DNA from: Chondrosia reniformis
Taxonomy: Eukaryota > Porifera > Demospongiae > Chondrillida > Chondrillidae
Assembly: GCA_947172415.1 (NCBI GenBank)
Contig: OX359194.1
Coordinates: 2,790,001-2,854,000, forward strand
Direction of reading: 5' to 3'
Length of the DNA: 64,000 nucleotides
Each line of letters begins with the position of its first letter. Position 1 is the stretch's first letter. Shown here piece by piece: positions 11,471-26,090 of this stretch. Both the position numbers and the translations under genes were made by a program. The notes beneath the pieces are model-generated. The model was not told the DNA's origin and searched no databases. It saw only the letters and a list, made by a program, of their open reading frames with translations.

Positions 11471-11802
11471 CAACTTTCAATGCAATTAGCATGGGTTTAA
11501 TGCAGGATCAGTTAATGGTTTGAGGGAGCTGGCTCTGCTCCTTCCTCCATGCACTTAAAGGAGAGGTGATTCTGACTAAGCTCACAAGATTAATGCTAAA
11601 TGTTTGAAATTGAAGTGGAAATGCAAAATTTCAAAGATTTAACCAGCCATGATATAATATATAATACCAACTTGCGCACTCAATATAAGATGTAAATGTA
11701 GTACAATTAGAAAGATAATGAAGCTATTTTCACACATGGTAACTACTGTTAGATGTTTCTAATACTAATGTTCTCATAAACTACTACTGTTGTTGCTGAG
11801 TC

Positions 11803-12758
11803 TCACTTGGTACACACAACACAAGAGAGCTCTTTACGATCATCATAAGGTGGACAGGGAATTCCATAATTACACGTTGTTTCCACATGCTGTAGTAGCA
11901 CTCCGTTTGTGTCACCATACAAGCCTGGTAGGACATCAGGGTTCTTATCCAAACACGTGTAGGTGATTCTTCCTTTGTGATTTACATGGTTTGTCCTCTC
12001 AGCTACCAGCCAACCATCATACTCCTCAGTCCAACCAGCTGGGCAGTCATAGAGTGCTGGTATCATTAAATGTTTGGAACGAGTACTAACTTCACACACT
12101 GCACATGGTGCGTTACGATCATGATGTCCTCTAAGGTGCTGGCTACCTCCAGAAACCTGATATTCTGCACCAAATAGCTCTGCTTTAATAGGATTATAAG
12201 TGGAAGCTTCTGCATGATACTGTGGTACCTTTGGAAGACATATAACATTAGCTCCTCCTCCTAAATGTTTATGTTCTGTTCCTGCAGTATATCCATCATA
12301 GACTGTTTCTGTTCCAGGTACATTAGGACATGTGGTCTTTCCCCATCTTACATAAGTCACTCCTCCTCCACTTGAACCAGGTGGTCCTTGTGCACCTGTA
12401 GGACCATCTTGTCCCTTCTCTCCTTTGGTTCCTGGTTATCCATCTCTTCCCGGAGTGCCCGGTGTTCCAGGTATCCCAGCTAATCCTTGAGGACCAGGTG
12501 GACCAGTTAGACCATCACGCCCATCACGAGGTGTAGTACATGTCTGTGTGTCAGTGGACTGTCTTCTTGTTCTTTTGTTGACTGTTCTCAAATCAGTAGC
12601 ATCTGTTTGGAGAGAGAAGTCAAACACTCTTTGACTAAATTTAAATATATTTTAAATACATCTGCTTTTAGAGTAACCTATACCAGGATATCAAAGTTAC
12701 AGGTTTCCTCACCAGTTAGTGCCAATAACAGTAATAGAGCAGTGGATTGCAATTGCAT
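11803..12758 (-). pseudogene. Secreted short-chain collagen, copy A (one in-frame stop)
   Basis: Two exons, 12713-12758 (signal peptide, [15 protein letters not shown]) and 11803-12602, have proper GT-AG junctions and otherwise match the intact copies B and C along their whole length. The frame is interrupted by a single TAA at 12436-12438 inside the Gly-X-Y region, where copy B has CAG and copy C has CAT. The KRTRR/Q processing site, the collagen repeats and the ten-cysteine C-terminal domain (YVRWGKTTC to CVVCTK) are all still readable on either side. This could be a recent pseudogene, an allele, or a sequencing error. It is the inverted copy and converges on the protease homologue at 8521-9303. 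Confidence 0.8.
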
Positions 12759-12830
12759 ATTTAGTCTTCCTTAATTTGCTGAACCTTTAAGGAGCACTCT
12801 TTATATATAATACTTAATTGAAAGTGACTT
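12759..12830 (-). promoter_or_regulatory. Promoter of collagen copy A
   Basis: On the minus strand a TATATAAA-type box (about 12800-12807) precedes gagtgctccttaaaggttca and the start codon by about 45 bases. The same arrangement occurs upstream of copies B and C. Confidence 0.5.
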
Positions 12831-13030
12831 TTCTTTGTTTATATATAAGTTTAGGGTTCAAAGTAGCAAATATGCAAGGAATCCAGTATGACCTGCAATC
12901 TTCTGTCGGAGTGTGCATGAGCATGCATTCTTGAGTTTCATATTATATCTGGATATTAATAATTATTCGTATATAATTACGAGCCTCTGGAGCTAAATGA
13001 TAACCACAAACATTGTATACTTGACATCAT
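12786..13030. repeat. Module-flanking repeat, upstream of collagen A
   Basis: About 240 bases here match 7820-8080 in the same orientation, and 26400-26660 and 30740-31000 in reverse. This repeat sits on both sides of the inverted module, as expected if the module came from a tandem array. Confidence 0.7.
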
Positions 13031-14070
13031 CATCACTTCATATGTACTTACATGACTGAACCATGGAAATCAACTTTAATATACATGTATTTTGCTAATA
13101 TGAAGATTTTATCCATGTGAATTTATATATATATATATGCAAATAGAGTGATAGATTCTATCATTGACAGAGCAACTGAGGTGGAAACTCATTGCTATAT
13201 AGGTTATAGAGACAAAGAGAGAATTTATAATTGTTTTCTATACCACAAAGTGAATATGTAATAGATACATATGGCGGGATTCTTTTGACCTTTTTTCATT
13301 GTTATTGTATATAAGAGCCTAGACATCCTATTGCAGTTACACCCCGGAATGGGCCTCTTATTGCAGTTAAACCCAGGGTTATTGAATTCAACACCTCAGC
13401 GTTGCCCCGGTAACGGCGTATACATATAACTTTTGTGACTAAAACATATCAATTTTTGTACATAAATGCAGGTTCATGTACTCTTTCCCTTAAGCTAATT
13501 GATGTCACCTTGTTATGATTTATGATTATATTGCAATTATGTCCTAAATAGAAAAAACAATGTTCTATTATATATCATCCTTCTATATATATAATTCATG
13601 ACTTTACATAGACTGTAACTGACAAATTGCTCGTGTTGCTAATAACATATGTACAAGATAGATTGCATAATATACCTTCCAGTGCTTATCAACATAGGCT
13701 GCTTTAGTTATATACTCCAATTAGCTATATACATATAGGACTCTGATACCAATGTGTTCCATTCTGACTCTTTTGTACAGTAATATAATTGAAATAATAT
13801 AATACTGGGCCTAATGGATTATGCATAATAAATTGAATAAGGTTGAGTGAAATTACAATTCTTCATGTTTGTCTACATACGTTTGTAGGTTCATGTACTT
13901 CTCTAGTACTCAAACTTTATAATGATTTATTGTATGGATTTACAATTGTAGGACTATTGTTCAATAAGTCTTATTATGTCATCAACAATTATGGAAACCA
14001 AGCCAATTCAATTCCATGTGGATTATGGACTATATTTAATAGGTTAATTTATATACTCATTATTGTTTTC
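13031..14070. repeat. Inverted copy of the SNRPE 3' flank (35500-36780)
   Basis: Reading this block in reverse reproduces 35500-36780 with scattered changes, including aggtgacatcaattagctta and the Sm-gene flank ending cagtcatgtaagtacata. Homology stops at about 13030, next to where the other copy continues into the terminal SNRPE exon at 36797. A 128-codon open frame at 13843-14229 lies mostly inside the repeat and is not considered a gene. Confidence 0.6.
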
Positions 14071-14229
14071 CTACAAGCACATACGTATGTACCACATTCT
14101 AGTAGCTTTGTATGCACTTGTTTGTCTTGTTTATATGATTATTTCAATTTGTTGTTACTCCTTTATGAACTCATAGGACTTACGTATCAGAATGCACTGG
14201 ACATTATCTCGGATGACAAGTTTGACTAA

Positions 14230-15786
14230 GAAAGTGACAAATAAATGGACAAGATGATGGGAGATGCTACATGCACAGCCATGTGAGGTTTTGGTACTTA
14301 ATTATAAAGAATCATTCGTGTTTTTTTAAATAAAGTTAATATGTATATACTGTAGACAACTTTATCGTTACATGCATATGGGGATCATTCATGCTCTTAA
14401 TTAATAGAGTTCATTTGTACTAAGTGTTGTATAAAGTTTAAACATATATAGTACGTATTACCAGCTAAGATAATGTTCTAACTGTTTATATAGTTGCAGC
14501 CTAAATTAATTGCATGGATTGCAGCTGTTGCTATGGCAATCTTGTTATGTAGATGTAACCATGGTAATTGTATTTGGTTGGTTGTATGATTTTTTTGTTC
14601 TTAAATATCAGACATGTTTTCCTAAGTCTGACTAGAATGATGAGAATTGTTCTTATAGTTGTCTATCAGTCCAGGCTATATTATTTTCATTCCCAGGTTC
14701 ATACCACTGTGATTTTTTTGTTTCCATACCACTAGCTACAGTTTTTAAATTTTTGTGTCTTAAGTTAAAGTGGTTAACCGAAAGAATCCCAAACTTGATT
14801 TTCATACAGTTTGGCTTGGTCAAAGTTTACAGCTCCTGCTAATGTTCTACAGCCAAACCAGATATCTGGCAGTGCTCAAGTGGAGAGCACCCTTTCCATG
14901 TACAAGCCAGCAATTAGTTTAAAGTGTCTCTATGCCCTGGAGCCAGATATCTGTCTGTTCCTGTTGAAGTGTAGCTAGCTGCTTGGGTTTCATAGTGATC
15001 CTTGTTACAATTTTAGTTTAAAATAAATCCCTGGGGCCTGGTACCTTTTAGTTTAAAGTATAGGGTATGTCAGTTTGTAGTCTATGTGTGATCATCATTT
15101 TATGATTATTTGTGATTGACTATTACTTAGAAAACTTTCTTATAATGTTCTACAGTCCAGATTATTGTTATGAGCAGTTATATAGGGAATATAGCAAAGA
15201 ACAATAGTGCAAAGCAACTCATGATCAGTAACTATCCTATGACAGGGAATGATATGTGTTGCAATAAGAACTTTTCAGAATAGAAGCAAAGTAATTACCA
15301 TTTATTGTCCAATTGGCCATCAGAATGCATGTTGCCCTCAATGCAGTGCAGTTACTGTAATTTGCAATATTTAATATTTAGTTAACTGGATTGCTAGAGT
15401 GAGAATATTCTGTAACTATATATATACATATGTATATACACACTTATACTGTACATGCAAGTTACAATATACCATAGTAATCTAATCTAATGTAAATACA
15501 GTGATTGTATGTACTTGGGGGATGGATTGGTTGTAGCTATATGATTTCCAACTGTAAACATAGTACTTTCCTCTTAGGGTGTATACATAATTTAATCTGC
15601 TCTGGTTGATAACTGGTCAGAAGATTGGTTCTTCTTTAATTTAAGAATTAATGTAACATTGTATGTTAAAATTTTATTTCATCGGATTTTAATCTTTTCC
15701 AACATACATAATACTTGTAAATTTGAAAGTTTAATGTGATTGCATAATATTATGATTGAGTTCTCATTAATTATAAATGTTGACAG
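14230..15786. other. Gene-free stretch downstream of the phosphatase
   Basis: No exon, RNA gene or transposon end was recognised. The segment ccagatatctg occurs twice, near 14855 and 14940. The stretch ends at the stop codon of the phosphatase gene. Confidence 0.4.
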
Positions 15787-18700
15787 TTATATGTTTTTAA
15801 AATTGGCATAGTCTTCAAATGTATCCACAAACTTGCTGAGTGCCTCGTAACAGAACAAGTAATTCTCCTGCAATGTATAAAGAAAAGATAATACCATTAT
15901 ATTAAGTGGAAATTACTTGAGTAGTTGCTATATAGAAATATTACTGTTAACACACGTCTTATTCACTTCAAATAACTTAAATACGTTTTACCTGATGAAG
16001 ACCAAGAAAACACTGTATGTATGGAAGTTATTTGGAGTGAATAAGATTTGTGTTATAAGTTCTAATATACACAACTATTATAATTATAAGGCCATATAGC
16101 TGCTTGACAATGTACATATGACATATCATATGTATTATGTCTTACCTCTGTGGTCACAAGGTGTGGGCGCTTACAGCGAGCAATTTTTACACTTTGGAAT
16201 ACATCTACTGTACCCTCCAAACGTAGGTGTTCCACCTCCGAATAAATGCAAATGAAGGTACCTGTTCTGTTCATGCCATCACTGTCAAAAACATGAAATG
16301 TACGTAGCAGACATTTTAAATTTAAATGGTATATATATATATATATATAGATTGTATACTTCCATATGCTATTATTATATATATGTACATACGTACATAT
16401 TATAGAAATAATTTTCAAACATACTATATATTTATGCATGCCCTCTATAACAGAATCAGACACTTACTTGCAAAGCACCATTGTTGGCTTCTGGTCGTAT
16501 TTCTTTGACTTTTGAATAGCATCAATCAAGTGTAGCAGAGACAAACACTTTGGTCTTCCCTTTTTGGGCCAGGCTTGGTAATGAAAGTGGGTGATTTCAT
16601 GAGGCACTGTTTGCTACAAAAAAGCAATTTAAGAGTATAAACGTATTATTAATTTCGGTAAGCTACAGAGTACATGCACAGTTGCAATGATTCATTTTGA
16701 AATAAAAAGAAAGACTATATATAACTGCAATAATCTCTTGAATGGAAAAGTTATGTATAACAAAATTATAGAAACATACGTACTCTTGAATGGCCGAATA
16801 TTGCTTTGAGTTTGTTAGTGTTTTATGAGGTGTTGATTGATAATACATTGTATAGGGGGGCCATTTTTCAGCCATTCAAAGAGTATGGTAGCAACAATTT
16901 TGAATGGAAAGCCCATGTGTAACATATAATATATAGAAACATACTCTTCGACCATCTGATATTGCCATCTTGTATATCATGTAATCACTTCTATGTACAA
17001 TGCTTGTGGTTTTGACAATTACATGGGAATATCTTCTTTCTTCTTCAGGCCAAAATACATGGCATGACTCCTATGTATATTCATACAGTATTCAGATGTA
17101 TCATACTATCAAAAATGTACATACGTACTATATTAAAATTCAATGCATTTATAAACATATAGTGCATGGAGGAATGTACGTACATACGGGTGGAGCTGTT
17201 AACCAATTAAAGTGGCAATGGGATACAGACAGAATACACACACCTTTCCATCTTCTTGGAGGGTGCATAGTGTTACTATGGTACTTGGTTTAAACTGCCA
17301 TATCAGCTGCCACAGATCATTCACAGTTTGAGATAATGGAGCTTGGGCAGCTATAAACTCAGCATTATTGCAATAACCCTTTTAAAACAAAAGTATACAA
17401 TATTTTGTGTGAATAATAATAATACATAAATCATTAAAAAGGCTGATTGAAATGTTTCCATACATATACATATACATAAAGGTGTATATAAATATGTTGA
17501 CACTTACATTAACGAGACTAGCATTAGTGTATTCTGATCCTAGTGTCCCTCCCTTTCCCATCAGATATAGGTACTTTTGAGAATCTGAATTTAACACATT
17601 ACAACAATACAAAATTATTAACTGACCGTCTGATAATGAAATAGAGTTATAGAGTAATAAAGTATATAAATAGGAGAGATTATTTTGTGATCCTTACATG
17701 GGTATCTGTCAGGATATCTGTTTTTCCTTGCAACGAGAACTCTTTTAGAAAATTGTTTATCATCTTCAGTGGGTGACATACAGACTGTGTTTAGTAGCTA
17801 CGTACATAATGGCAATTTTTAAAAAAAAGAGTATATTGTAAGCAGCAGGTACGTATACAGTGCAAGTTACAAACTTCATGTTCATATTATGTACATACGT
17901 ACGTACGTATTATGTACTTACTGTAAATTCATCTGTTAGTTGGCTAGTTCCCTTCCCTGAATTAATCGATTTTAGCTGTTTTAACTTGTCTCTCAATTTT
18001 GAGGTTGGCACGCTCGTGTCTCCACAGGCAATGTAGTCAAAGAGAGCATCATGAATGAACACGTACTGGTCCAGCGTTTGGACCATGTGAGTTCTGCGCT
18101 TCCTCATGTCCTTGACAAAGTTGTAAACATCCACTGATTTAACTCCCTTCAATCTCTGCATCATAGCATCAATTGCAATGAAAGTACCAGAACGTCCAAC
18201 TCCAGCACTAGGTTAAAAAATAAAATTAGTATAAGGATTTTTGCTAAATGTGCCAAACTTATCTTTTGAAAGATGAATCATTCACAAGATATGAATAATT
18301 TAATACACCATTTTCAACATGCTACATCTACTACATTGGATGTACTGTTACACTATTCTATGTATAGTTGTATCTTGGAACATAACAAGTATAGATTGTC
18401 TAAAAGTGTATTAAGACCGAATGTATTGCATTTTGAATATACAGTATATACTTTAGGCCAACGCTACTTGTTATGCATTTAACCAAATATTGTGCCCACA
18501 CATATACATGTGTGACATATCTCTGTACACCTTAAATGTACAGTCCTATACAGTCCTGTATATTGCAATAAAATCATTGTTCAAAATTGTATTCCTGCCT
18601 GATCTTCTATTGTTTTCTATGTTATCTTACCTGCAGTGGACAAGCATGGGTGAGATATGGTCCCGGTGGATAGTTCTCACCCGATGGATAAACCTGATGA

Positions 18701-21700
18701 GTGAGGAAGGGTGAGCCGGCACACCATGATCTGGCCAGCCAATGAACAGGAAATGATAGACTTGGTGGGGAGGAACCTCTGGCTCCAGAAGCTGGAGAAT
18801 TGGAGGATGGATTTAAAATTATTTTAGCAAATAATGTTTAATGATATAACATACTATAACATACTATGCATGATGTGGTGCATGCAGGGAAAGAGTGAAC
18901 ATTTTGTAGGTCTCTATGAATCATTACTGATTCCATGGAAATAGAAAAGACTTTTATCTTCCTTCAAGGCTCTCTAGGCTTAACTCTCAGTTATTAGTCT
19001 TAGGTCATATATAGGTGTATTTAGGTGTATTTAGGAAGACTCTAGATCTAGACTATATTATAGAATATTAATATGGGTATACATGCATACATGTAAAGCC
19101 ATATACGTACATATATATAACAATTTTAATACATATAATAATAGTGGATGGATAAAGTTGAGTGGAATGATTTAACTCACATTTTTGATAGTAAATACTC
19201 TAACTTCACATTCTGCATACAACTTGAAAGCATTCATAGTAATTGTCAGTTGTCTGTCATGCACACTGTAAGGTACGTCATCTTCTTCACTCCAGTAGCG
19301 CTCACACTTTCTCTATGGAAATTAGGTGCATCACATACATAATTATACTGTATAAGGTGCACCATATACATATATAAATTTATTAATTAAAGATACAAGA
19401 GTAATTTAAATTGTACTTGGACTAGCTACTATACATACAATGTGGTTGTCATATCAATTCAGATCTCACTCTTCCATGCAGACTATATAAACTTACTCTT
19501 CCCTTCTCTTCTAATTTAGTCAACATGACTATTACAGGTGGTCTCTGATCCCAGATCATCTGCCAGAAGTCCGATATTGTTTCTTCCGTGGGTCCTGCAC
19601 CACCAAAATTATATTATAAACCCATACAATATGCATCTGTATTGAGCTTTAAATTTCAAAGTACTCATATACGTCAAATGTCATTAATCCAAAGACTCAT
19701 AGATTTCATCATAAAATTCCATACTTTATGTAACTAAAAGACACGCATAATTTACTCGACTTTGAATAACAAGTCTAAGAAATAGCTACACTATAAATTA
19801 AATTAAATGTTATAATAACATCACCAATATCCATGAACATCTATATCGAAAATGTATCATTTCTCAGACAAGAGGAAATATAATAAATAAATATGTCATT
19901 AAGCAACACTGCTTTTATATGTACAGTGAATATACCCATAATGTACCCATAATAAAATGTAATGTGCTATTAATGCATACGTAAATTAAATAAGTTACCT
20001 TGTGTTGAGATATATGCCTTTGGCCTGTTGTAACCCTATATAAATATATAAGTAACAGTTACATATATTATGTAAACAATGTCATATTATAATAATACAT
20101 TGGTAATGCGCATAATTTGATTATATATACATACTTTATTACATATGTACGTACGTATATACAGATATAGACTTACAGAGATGAAAGATGCATTAATGTA
20201 ATCAGATCCTTCATGGTCACACTTGGAAAGAACTACTCTTGAATGATCAACTAGATATTGTAAAACATTAATTTGATGTAATAAGTATATATTCTTTTCA
20301 CAATTACTATATCAGTTATATCATGCATTATATGTTTCTTACATGAAAATATGTTATTGAATCTGTTCTTGTTTCTATTTGCCTTGCTTCCATGTGCAGT
20401 GAAAGGAACGGCATGACTTTCCTTACAGAGAATCTATAAAATTATAGATTAATGTAGTGTATCTGTGTATTATAAGGAATTACAACAAAATAATGCTCTA
20501 TATCTCTATATAAGCTTATCAACATCTTGAGAGAATAAGACTAGTACTTAAAACAAATTTATAGAATGCTACTTGACTATATAGTTAGCTATCTAGACCA
20601 TCCACGATAATAAATTTGTATTAACCAACCATATACGTATGTATGTGTGTATGTAAATACATTCTGTTATGTATATATAGCAAGTTAAATGTGTATATAT
20701 TACACACTTTTATAGTATTTTCATCTACGTACGTACTTATAATATTCAGCTGACTAAATATACTAACTTCATACTCTTTTTCAAAGCCTTCTTGTCTTTG
20801 ATTGTGCATTGACTTTACATAGTCTGGAAAGGTGACTATATCAATACTGTGATCAGCGTCTTCTGTGATTTAAGAGAAAATAATTGATACATACATAATT
20901 ATTTTTAAGAAAGCTACATATAATTTAAATGAAAATATGATACATGCACAAGTATAAAGTTTTGCAATAGCTGATCAATGAATTCTACATCACCAAAATA
21001 ATATTTTAAAATGCATATACGTACATAGGCACACACTCCTGAAGTCTATAAAAACCCTTTCCATAATTGGAAACTTCCCTTAATATAAAGGAAGTATAAG
21101 TACATATCTACAAGTTCCTCTTAAAATCCAAGGCATCACAAATTACTTGTTTGACTCAAGTTCTGTTTCTTGTATGAAATGTTTGATTAACACACCATGA
21201 TACTCAATGTATACTGATACTCAATTTGGCCTAAATTATACATACAATAACACTTGTTATTAATGATACATTGGACTATCCTCACTATGAACTGAAGCAA
21301 ATTGTGCAATTCACTATTCTATATACAAATTGCATTGGTCGCTAAACTTTAATTTTTCATATATACATGCAAGTGTTATGGAATTGGTGAAGTCTACTGT
21401 ATATATACACTTTACTTTAAATGGGAAAAATTATATATATATGTCTATACAATTGGATATCTATGCACACACCTCTATATATGCTACCATACATTTACCT
21501 GATAAAATGTAATTATATAGGCATAATAAGACCACTATATAATATAAAACTGATTGCCTATGGCCATGTATGTACGTATATACTAACCATTTGGAGGTGA
21601 TAGTGGTATTACATTTGCATATTCTCTATCACGACTGTTTTCTCGTGAGTTTAGATGATCCAGATCATCTGTTTTTACTGTTGAAACACTGTCTTCCATT

Positions 21701-24700
21701 TCAGAATTAATTTCAATTGTTGCTCCCCCCTTAAGTAGACTCTTCAAAGAAATGCTTGCTGGAATTCTTTTCAAACATGCTGAAGAGGAGGGGAGGTGAC
21801 CATCATTAATAATATTCTTCAAGACTAATTTTTTTCTTTCAGCTTCATTTTTTCTCTGAAGTGATGGAGACTCCTTAAATCGTCGAATTGTAGTTACTAG
21901 ATCTCTCGATCTCTGGTTTCTCCTAATTTTGAAAAGTAAAATATTTGGTACGTACTTATTTCTTTTTCATTTTTGTCTTTTAATGAAAGAGTCATGAATA
22001 AACATATAATACTGTACGAATAATTATATACTGAACAATACATTATGCACACCAACCTGATCAAGATTGCTAACAAAAATATTAAACCTGCCCATATTGC
22101 TATAATTAGGATTAGTATTGCTATGACTGCAGCAGCAGTTACACCTCCACTACTCTGTGGGTTTCTCAAACTAGATGAGGCATTGTTAGGTCCTCTCATG
22201 GGTTCCTTTTCATCTGGATCATCTGAAATAATTCATACAAACTTAGGTTATGCACTGGTGAATGGATGGATATACGTATATTGGAATAAATGGTGGATGT
22301 CCTTTAATAAAATGGCTAAATGAGGAACATACGTAGGTGGTTGAATGTACTGAGAGTAAAACTGAAGATGAAAATGTATAAAAATAAGACACAGAAAAAG
22401 TATTATGATAATTTTATTAATTTATCGGCATTATATAAATAGCTGCATGATTGAAGTGTTTTTAAATGTGATGTACGTGTAAATTAAGGCTATCCCTAGC
22501 TCAGACTCATCGTACACAGTAATATACACTATATAGATAAGGCTATATCTACATGAGGTCATATATATAAGTACATGCATGCCTATTATACATACATATA
22601 TGTACCTTTTCCAACATTGGAAGTAATGATGGAAACAACATTGCTTGGGAAGGCTGGTAATACTGAAAGTGTCGAGTTGCTAATAGTCAATGCTCTAACT
22701 CTGAAATCATATTTTGTATTTCGGAATAATTCTCTTATTTCAATATTGGATTCTTCCACTGAGCCGTATATCTAATACATTATACAAAACTTACTTTAAA
22801 TTTTGTATTGCTACGTACATGCAGTGTTGTAGTCATGCATGAAACTTGAACTTTACATGTGTTATCTTAACCATAAAACAGATTCCATGTAAACTACTTA
22901 CATATATATATTCAACCAATTTGAAAGCACACATGTACGTATTATATGTGTTCCCACAATGGTGCAAATCAAAATAATTTTAACCACACAAAAGAAACCA
23001 GATTTGTACATAATAAAATAAATTTTATATACATGCACTGTATGTGTACTTAATGGATCAAACCCATGCAGTGATTAGTATGTCAGTACATGTTATGTTT
23101 ATTACAACTACACACTGTCTAAATTTATAGTAGTGGGTCATTATACAATTTGCAAAACAATGTACTTAGCATAAATATACAACTTATAGATATCACTTAT
23201 ACACTATAGGTCTCAAATGATCCAATATACTGTGGTCAGATGTACATTAACATTTTAGGTGTGGACTAATTTATATAGCTTGAGTAACTCTTGGAAGCAG
23301 TTATATGGCTACTATTATATGTTCATAATATTATGATATAGTAATGAAATGAAAATCCTATATATACAAATAAGTAATCACCAAATGATAAGTTTACTAT
23401 TCATATGTTATTAATTAAGTATAAAATCCATTATATTAATCTATCATACATTCAGTACTGAATGCTATATACCATATATGTACCAATTGCTTACAATATA
23501 TAGACTATCATCACTTTTCTTGTATTCAACTGCATACCCACTGATAATGACTATGGAAGGAATTGGATTTTCAATGGGTTCCCAGGATACTGTTACTATG
23601 GTATCATTCTTCATGGGGACTGCTTCAACTTTTAATGGAGGTCCAACAATGACTGCAGAGTATATAGAAAAACTTGAAAGATACATTTAAAACCGTTTGC
23701 TATTTTTATGGTCCAAATGAGAACATACGCAGGTACATATATAATTGATCTTTCATTCAGCAAGTCTGTTGTAGTAGACTGTCATAAATGCATAATAAGT
23801 GATATAATAGAGTCAATCAGTTGAATCATATCAAGTAACAGCCAACAAATAAGCTTCCTTCTAATTTCTCTACCTTTGGTATTGTTTTATCTGAAGTGTG
23901 TAAAGTAATTTAATTTGTATACTCCTTCCTTCATATACTATGTGTAAATTATACCTCTATGAGCAAATAGGAATTTTAATTAAATTATGTAATTCTCCAT
24001 CTACGTAATTCTCCTTGGAAATCAAATTTTTTATCATCCTGCTATACACAATGTACTTTCATATACATCTTTATAAGTATACATGTCTATACTATAAACA
24101 ACATCCGTTCTTTATGATATTATTGTCTAGAAGATCAAGTATTAGATGGGTGTGGAAGAGCCCCCAACCAAATTTGTCTGCCCAAGTATTCAAACATTCC
24201 TTTAGTACTCTCTAGACTGTATACAATATCTGTATAGATACCCTATATACCTCTTCAAATAGGGAGGCCATGGTAATCACAAACAGTTATTGTAAGTAGT
24301 CTGAAAAATGTTATAAGTCTTCCATGGAGTAATAAATGTACAGTAACTTTTATAATGGCGAATAGGTATGCAGTATAAAACAGAATTATGTATAAATGAA
24401 TACATTAAAGTACTGTCTTGTGATACACACATACGTATGACACATGTGTATATCTAAAGTTGTATAATAATATGCAATGAATATTCACCCACCTGCTGAT
24501 ATAGTAGTGGGATGGTAGAATCCAAAGTAAACTGCAGTAATTTCAAAAATAGTAAATTGTACCTGTGGTCCATTTCCAAGAATATCCTTGTAATAAAGTC
24601 CTCCTATTGTTGTAGTCTTCGGAAAGGCAACACCAGTTGCATTTTTCACATCTCTAATGATAAACCTGGTTACTGGATATAAACCAGTTTCCACCGCCCA

Positions 24701-25658
24701 TGTTAGAATAATCTGACCTTTCTCCGGATCAGAGTTTATTTGCACATTGGTAGGGTCTACATACATCCAGACACAATAGAGACACGTTAAATTATTATTA
24801 TTATACATATTTATAGAAAGATTGTCAGCAACATGCAGTGTCATGCATATGATCAGTTACCCTTCTTATTTTTACTATTTTTTATTGTGTTGCTGTTGTC
24901 TTATTGTTGTTATTACTATTGTTAGTGAACTCTCTAAACTCGGAAGTCTCATTTATTATAACATATTAAGAGATAGATTAAATCTAATTTACACTAACAG
25001 AATGTCCTTATATGTATGTGCAGATTAAATAATTCTCCTAATTAACTCACTTAAGTGGGATGATATGAAAGCACCCAAAAAAGCTGTTCTTACGTTGCCA
25101 TCAACAACTTGAACACAAGAGTAGTAATCTTGAGATGTTGGAATAAAAGGGTTAAAAACAATTTGACTCCCACTTCCGCTTGGTCCCTCAATCTGATAAA
25201 CATTGTTTGAAGGAGAGTCAAGGGGAACTATAGTGCCATTTTGGAAATACCATTTGGTATTCAGCTCTTCGCATATGAACACATGAGTGACTCCTATCTC
25301 AAGAACACTAATTGTGTTGCTCACTCTAAATCCATTATCAAGTCTTGTTATTGTAACTCCTTCTGTGAAATTGTCTAAATATATGATGTACACATTATAA
25401 TAAATTCTAAATCTATATATATGTGCAATAAATAGGAAAATGTACATTTTTTAAAATAACAGTTGCACTAGAATAATTATTTCGATCGTAATAAATACAT
25501 ACAGAGAATATGTACGAAGAAATATATACGGAGAAATATATACAGAGAAATATATTCAGAGAAATAATATATAAACATTGAGGTTTTTTCAACTTACAGA
25601 AGCTAGTTAATGTCGCAACCAAAAGCAAGGCATATTTAATAGAAAATGCCACATCCAT
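15787..25658 (-). CDS. Receptor-type protein tyrosine phosphatase, complete (Ig, 2 FN3, TM, D1, D2)
   Basis: Twenty-two exons join with consistent phase into 1078 residues: 25598-25658, 25051-25374, 24493-24756, 23495-23652, 22606-22771, 22057-22222, 21588-21922, 20768-20862, 20343-20421, 20177-20250, 19999-20035, 19497-19594, 19181-19312, 18631-18791, 17922-18207, 17698-17797, 17508-17584, 17244-17378, 16945-17070, 16468-16613, 16146-16281, 15787-15867. A signal peptide is followed by an Ig-like domain (about 21-128), two fibronectin III-like domains (129-324), a membrane span (about 351-377) and two cytoplasmic phosphatase domains. D1 is intact: WPDHG (Asp684) and VHCSAGVGRSG (Cys716). D2 has WPKKG (Asp to Lys975) and VLCNDGMNRTG (Cys1006 and the Arg kept), so D2 is probably inactive or weak. 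It dephosphorylates phosphotyrosine in cell-surface signalling, most like the LAR-type R2A families. The 17698-17797 exon start was chosen by phase and is the least certain junction. Confidence 0.93.
16790..16905. repeat. Mobile-element fragment in a phosphatase intron
   Basis: The run tttatgaggtgttgattgat through ggggggccatttttcagcca matches the right end of the element at 38869-40637 (positions about 40540-40612). Flanking gaatggcc/agccattc pieces form a short inverted repeat. It lies in the intron between exons 16945-17070 and 16468-16613. Confidence 0.5.
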
Positions 25659-26090
25659 TTCTGAGAGTTCCTTCGAACAAACCTATAACAATAAAAACCA
25701 CGAAGATAGGAATTAGGAAGCCTCCTCATTATAATTACTCTTAAAGAGTTCTAATTCTAATAACAATTCATGCTATTTTCTCTATACCTTGTGGAATATA
25801 TTGCTTCTCAGCGTTGCATCTAACAGTTTCCCCTGTTTAGTCAGAATATCACTCGTTAAGAGATTATCACTTGGACGATTTACAAAGACCAGGCTCTATT
25901 CTATATTTACGAAATCCGCAGTATACTTTTATGTCTTCATTCCCACAATGCGGGTGCACGTGCATGGTGTCATTATATAGTACAATATTGAAGATCTCTC
26001 GAGGCTCTATACATTAATGCAACTGTTAAAAGAACAATATACGCATAAGATAAAACTAATTATGACTCTGTACTGGATTACTTCTATATA
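25659..26090. other. Upstream region of the phosphatase gene
   Basis: This stretch precedes the phosphatase start codon at 25658 and ends at the duplicated module-flanking repeat. It should contain the phosphatase promoter. No TATA box or other defined site was recognised. Confidence 0.4.

Noticed and set aside
13843..14229. A 128-codon open frame with hydrophobic stretches
   Set aside because: It lies mostly in a duplicated non-coding block; the copy at 35.5-36 kb in reverse does not keep the frame.
16062..16463. A separate 133-codon minus-strand gene
   Set aside because: It is a phosphatase exon (16146-16281) extended by chance into both neighbouring introns.
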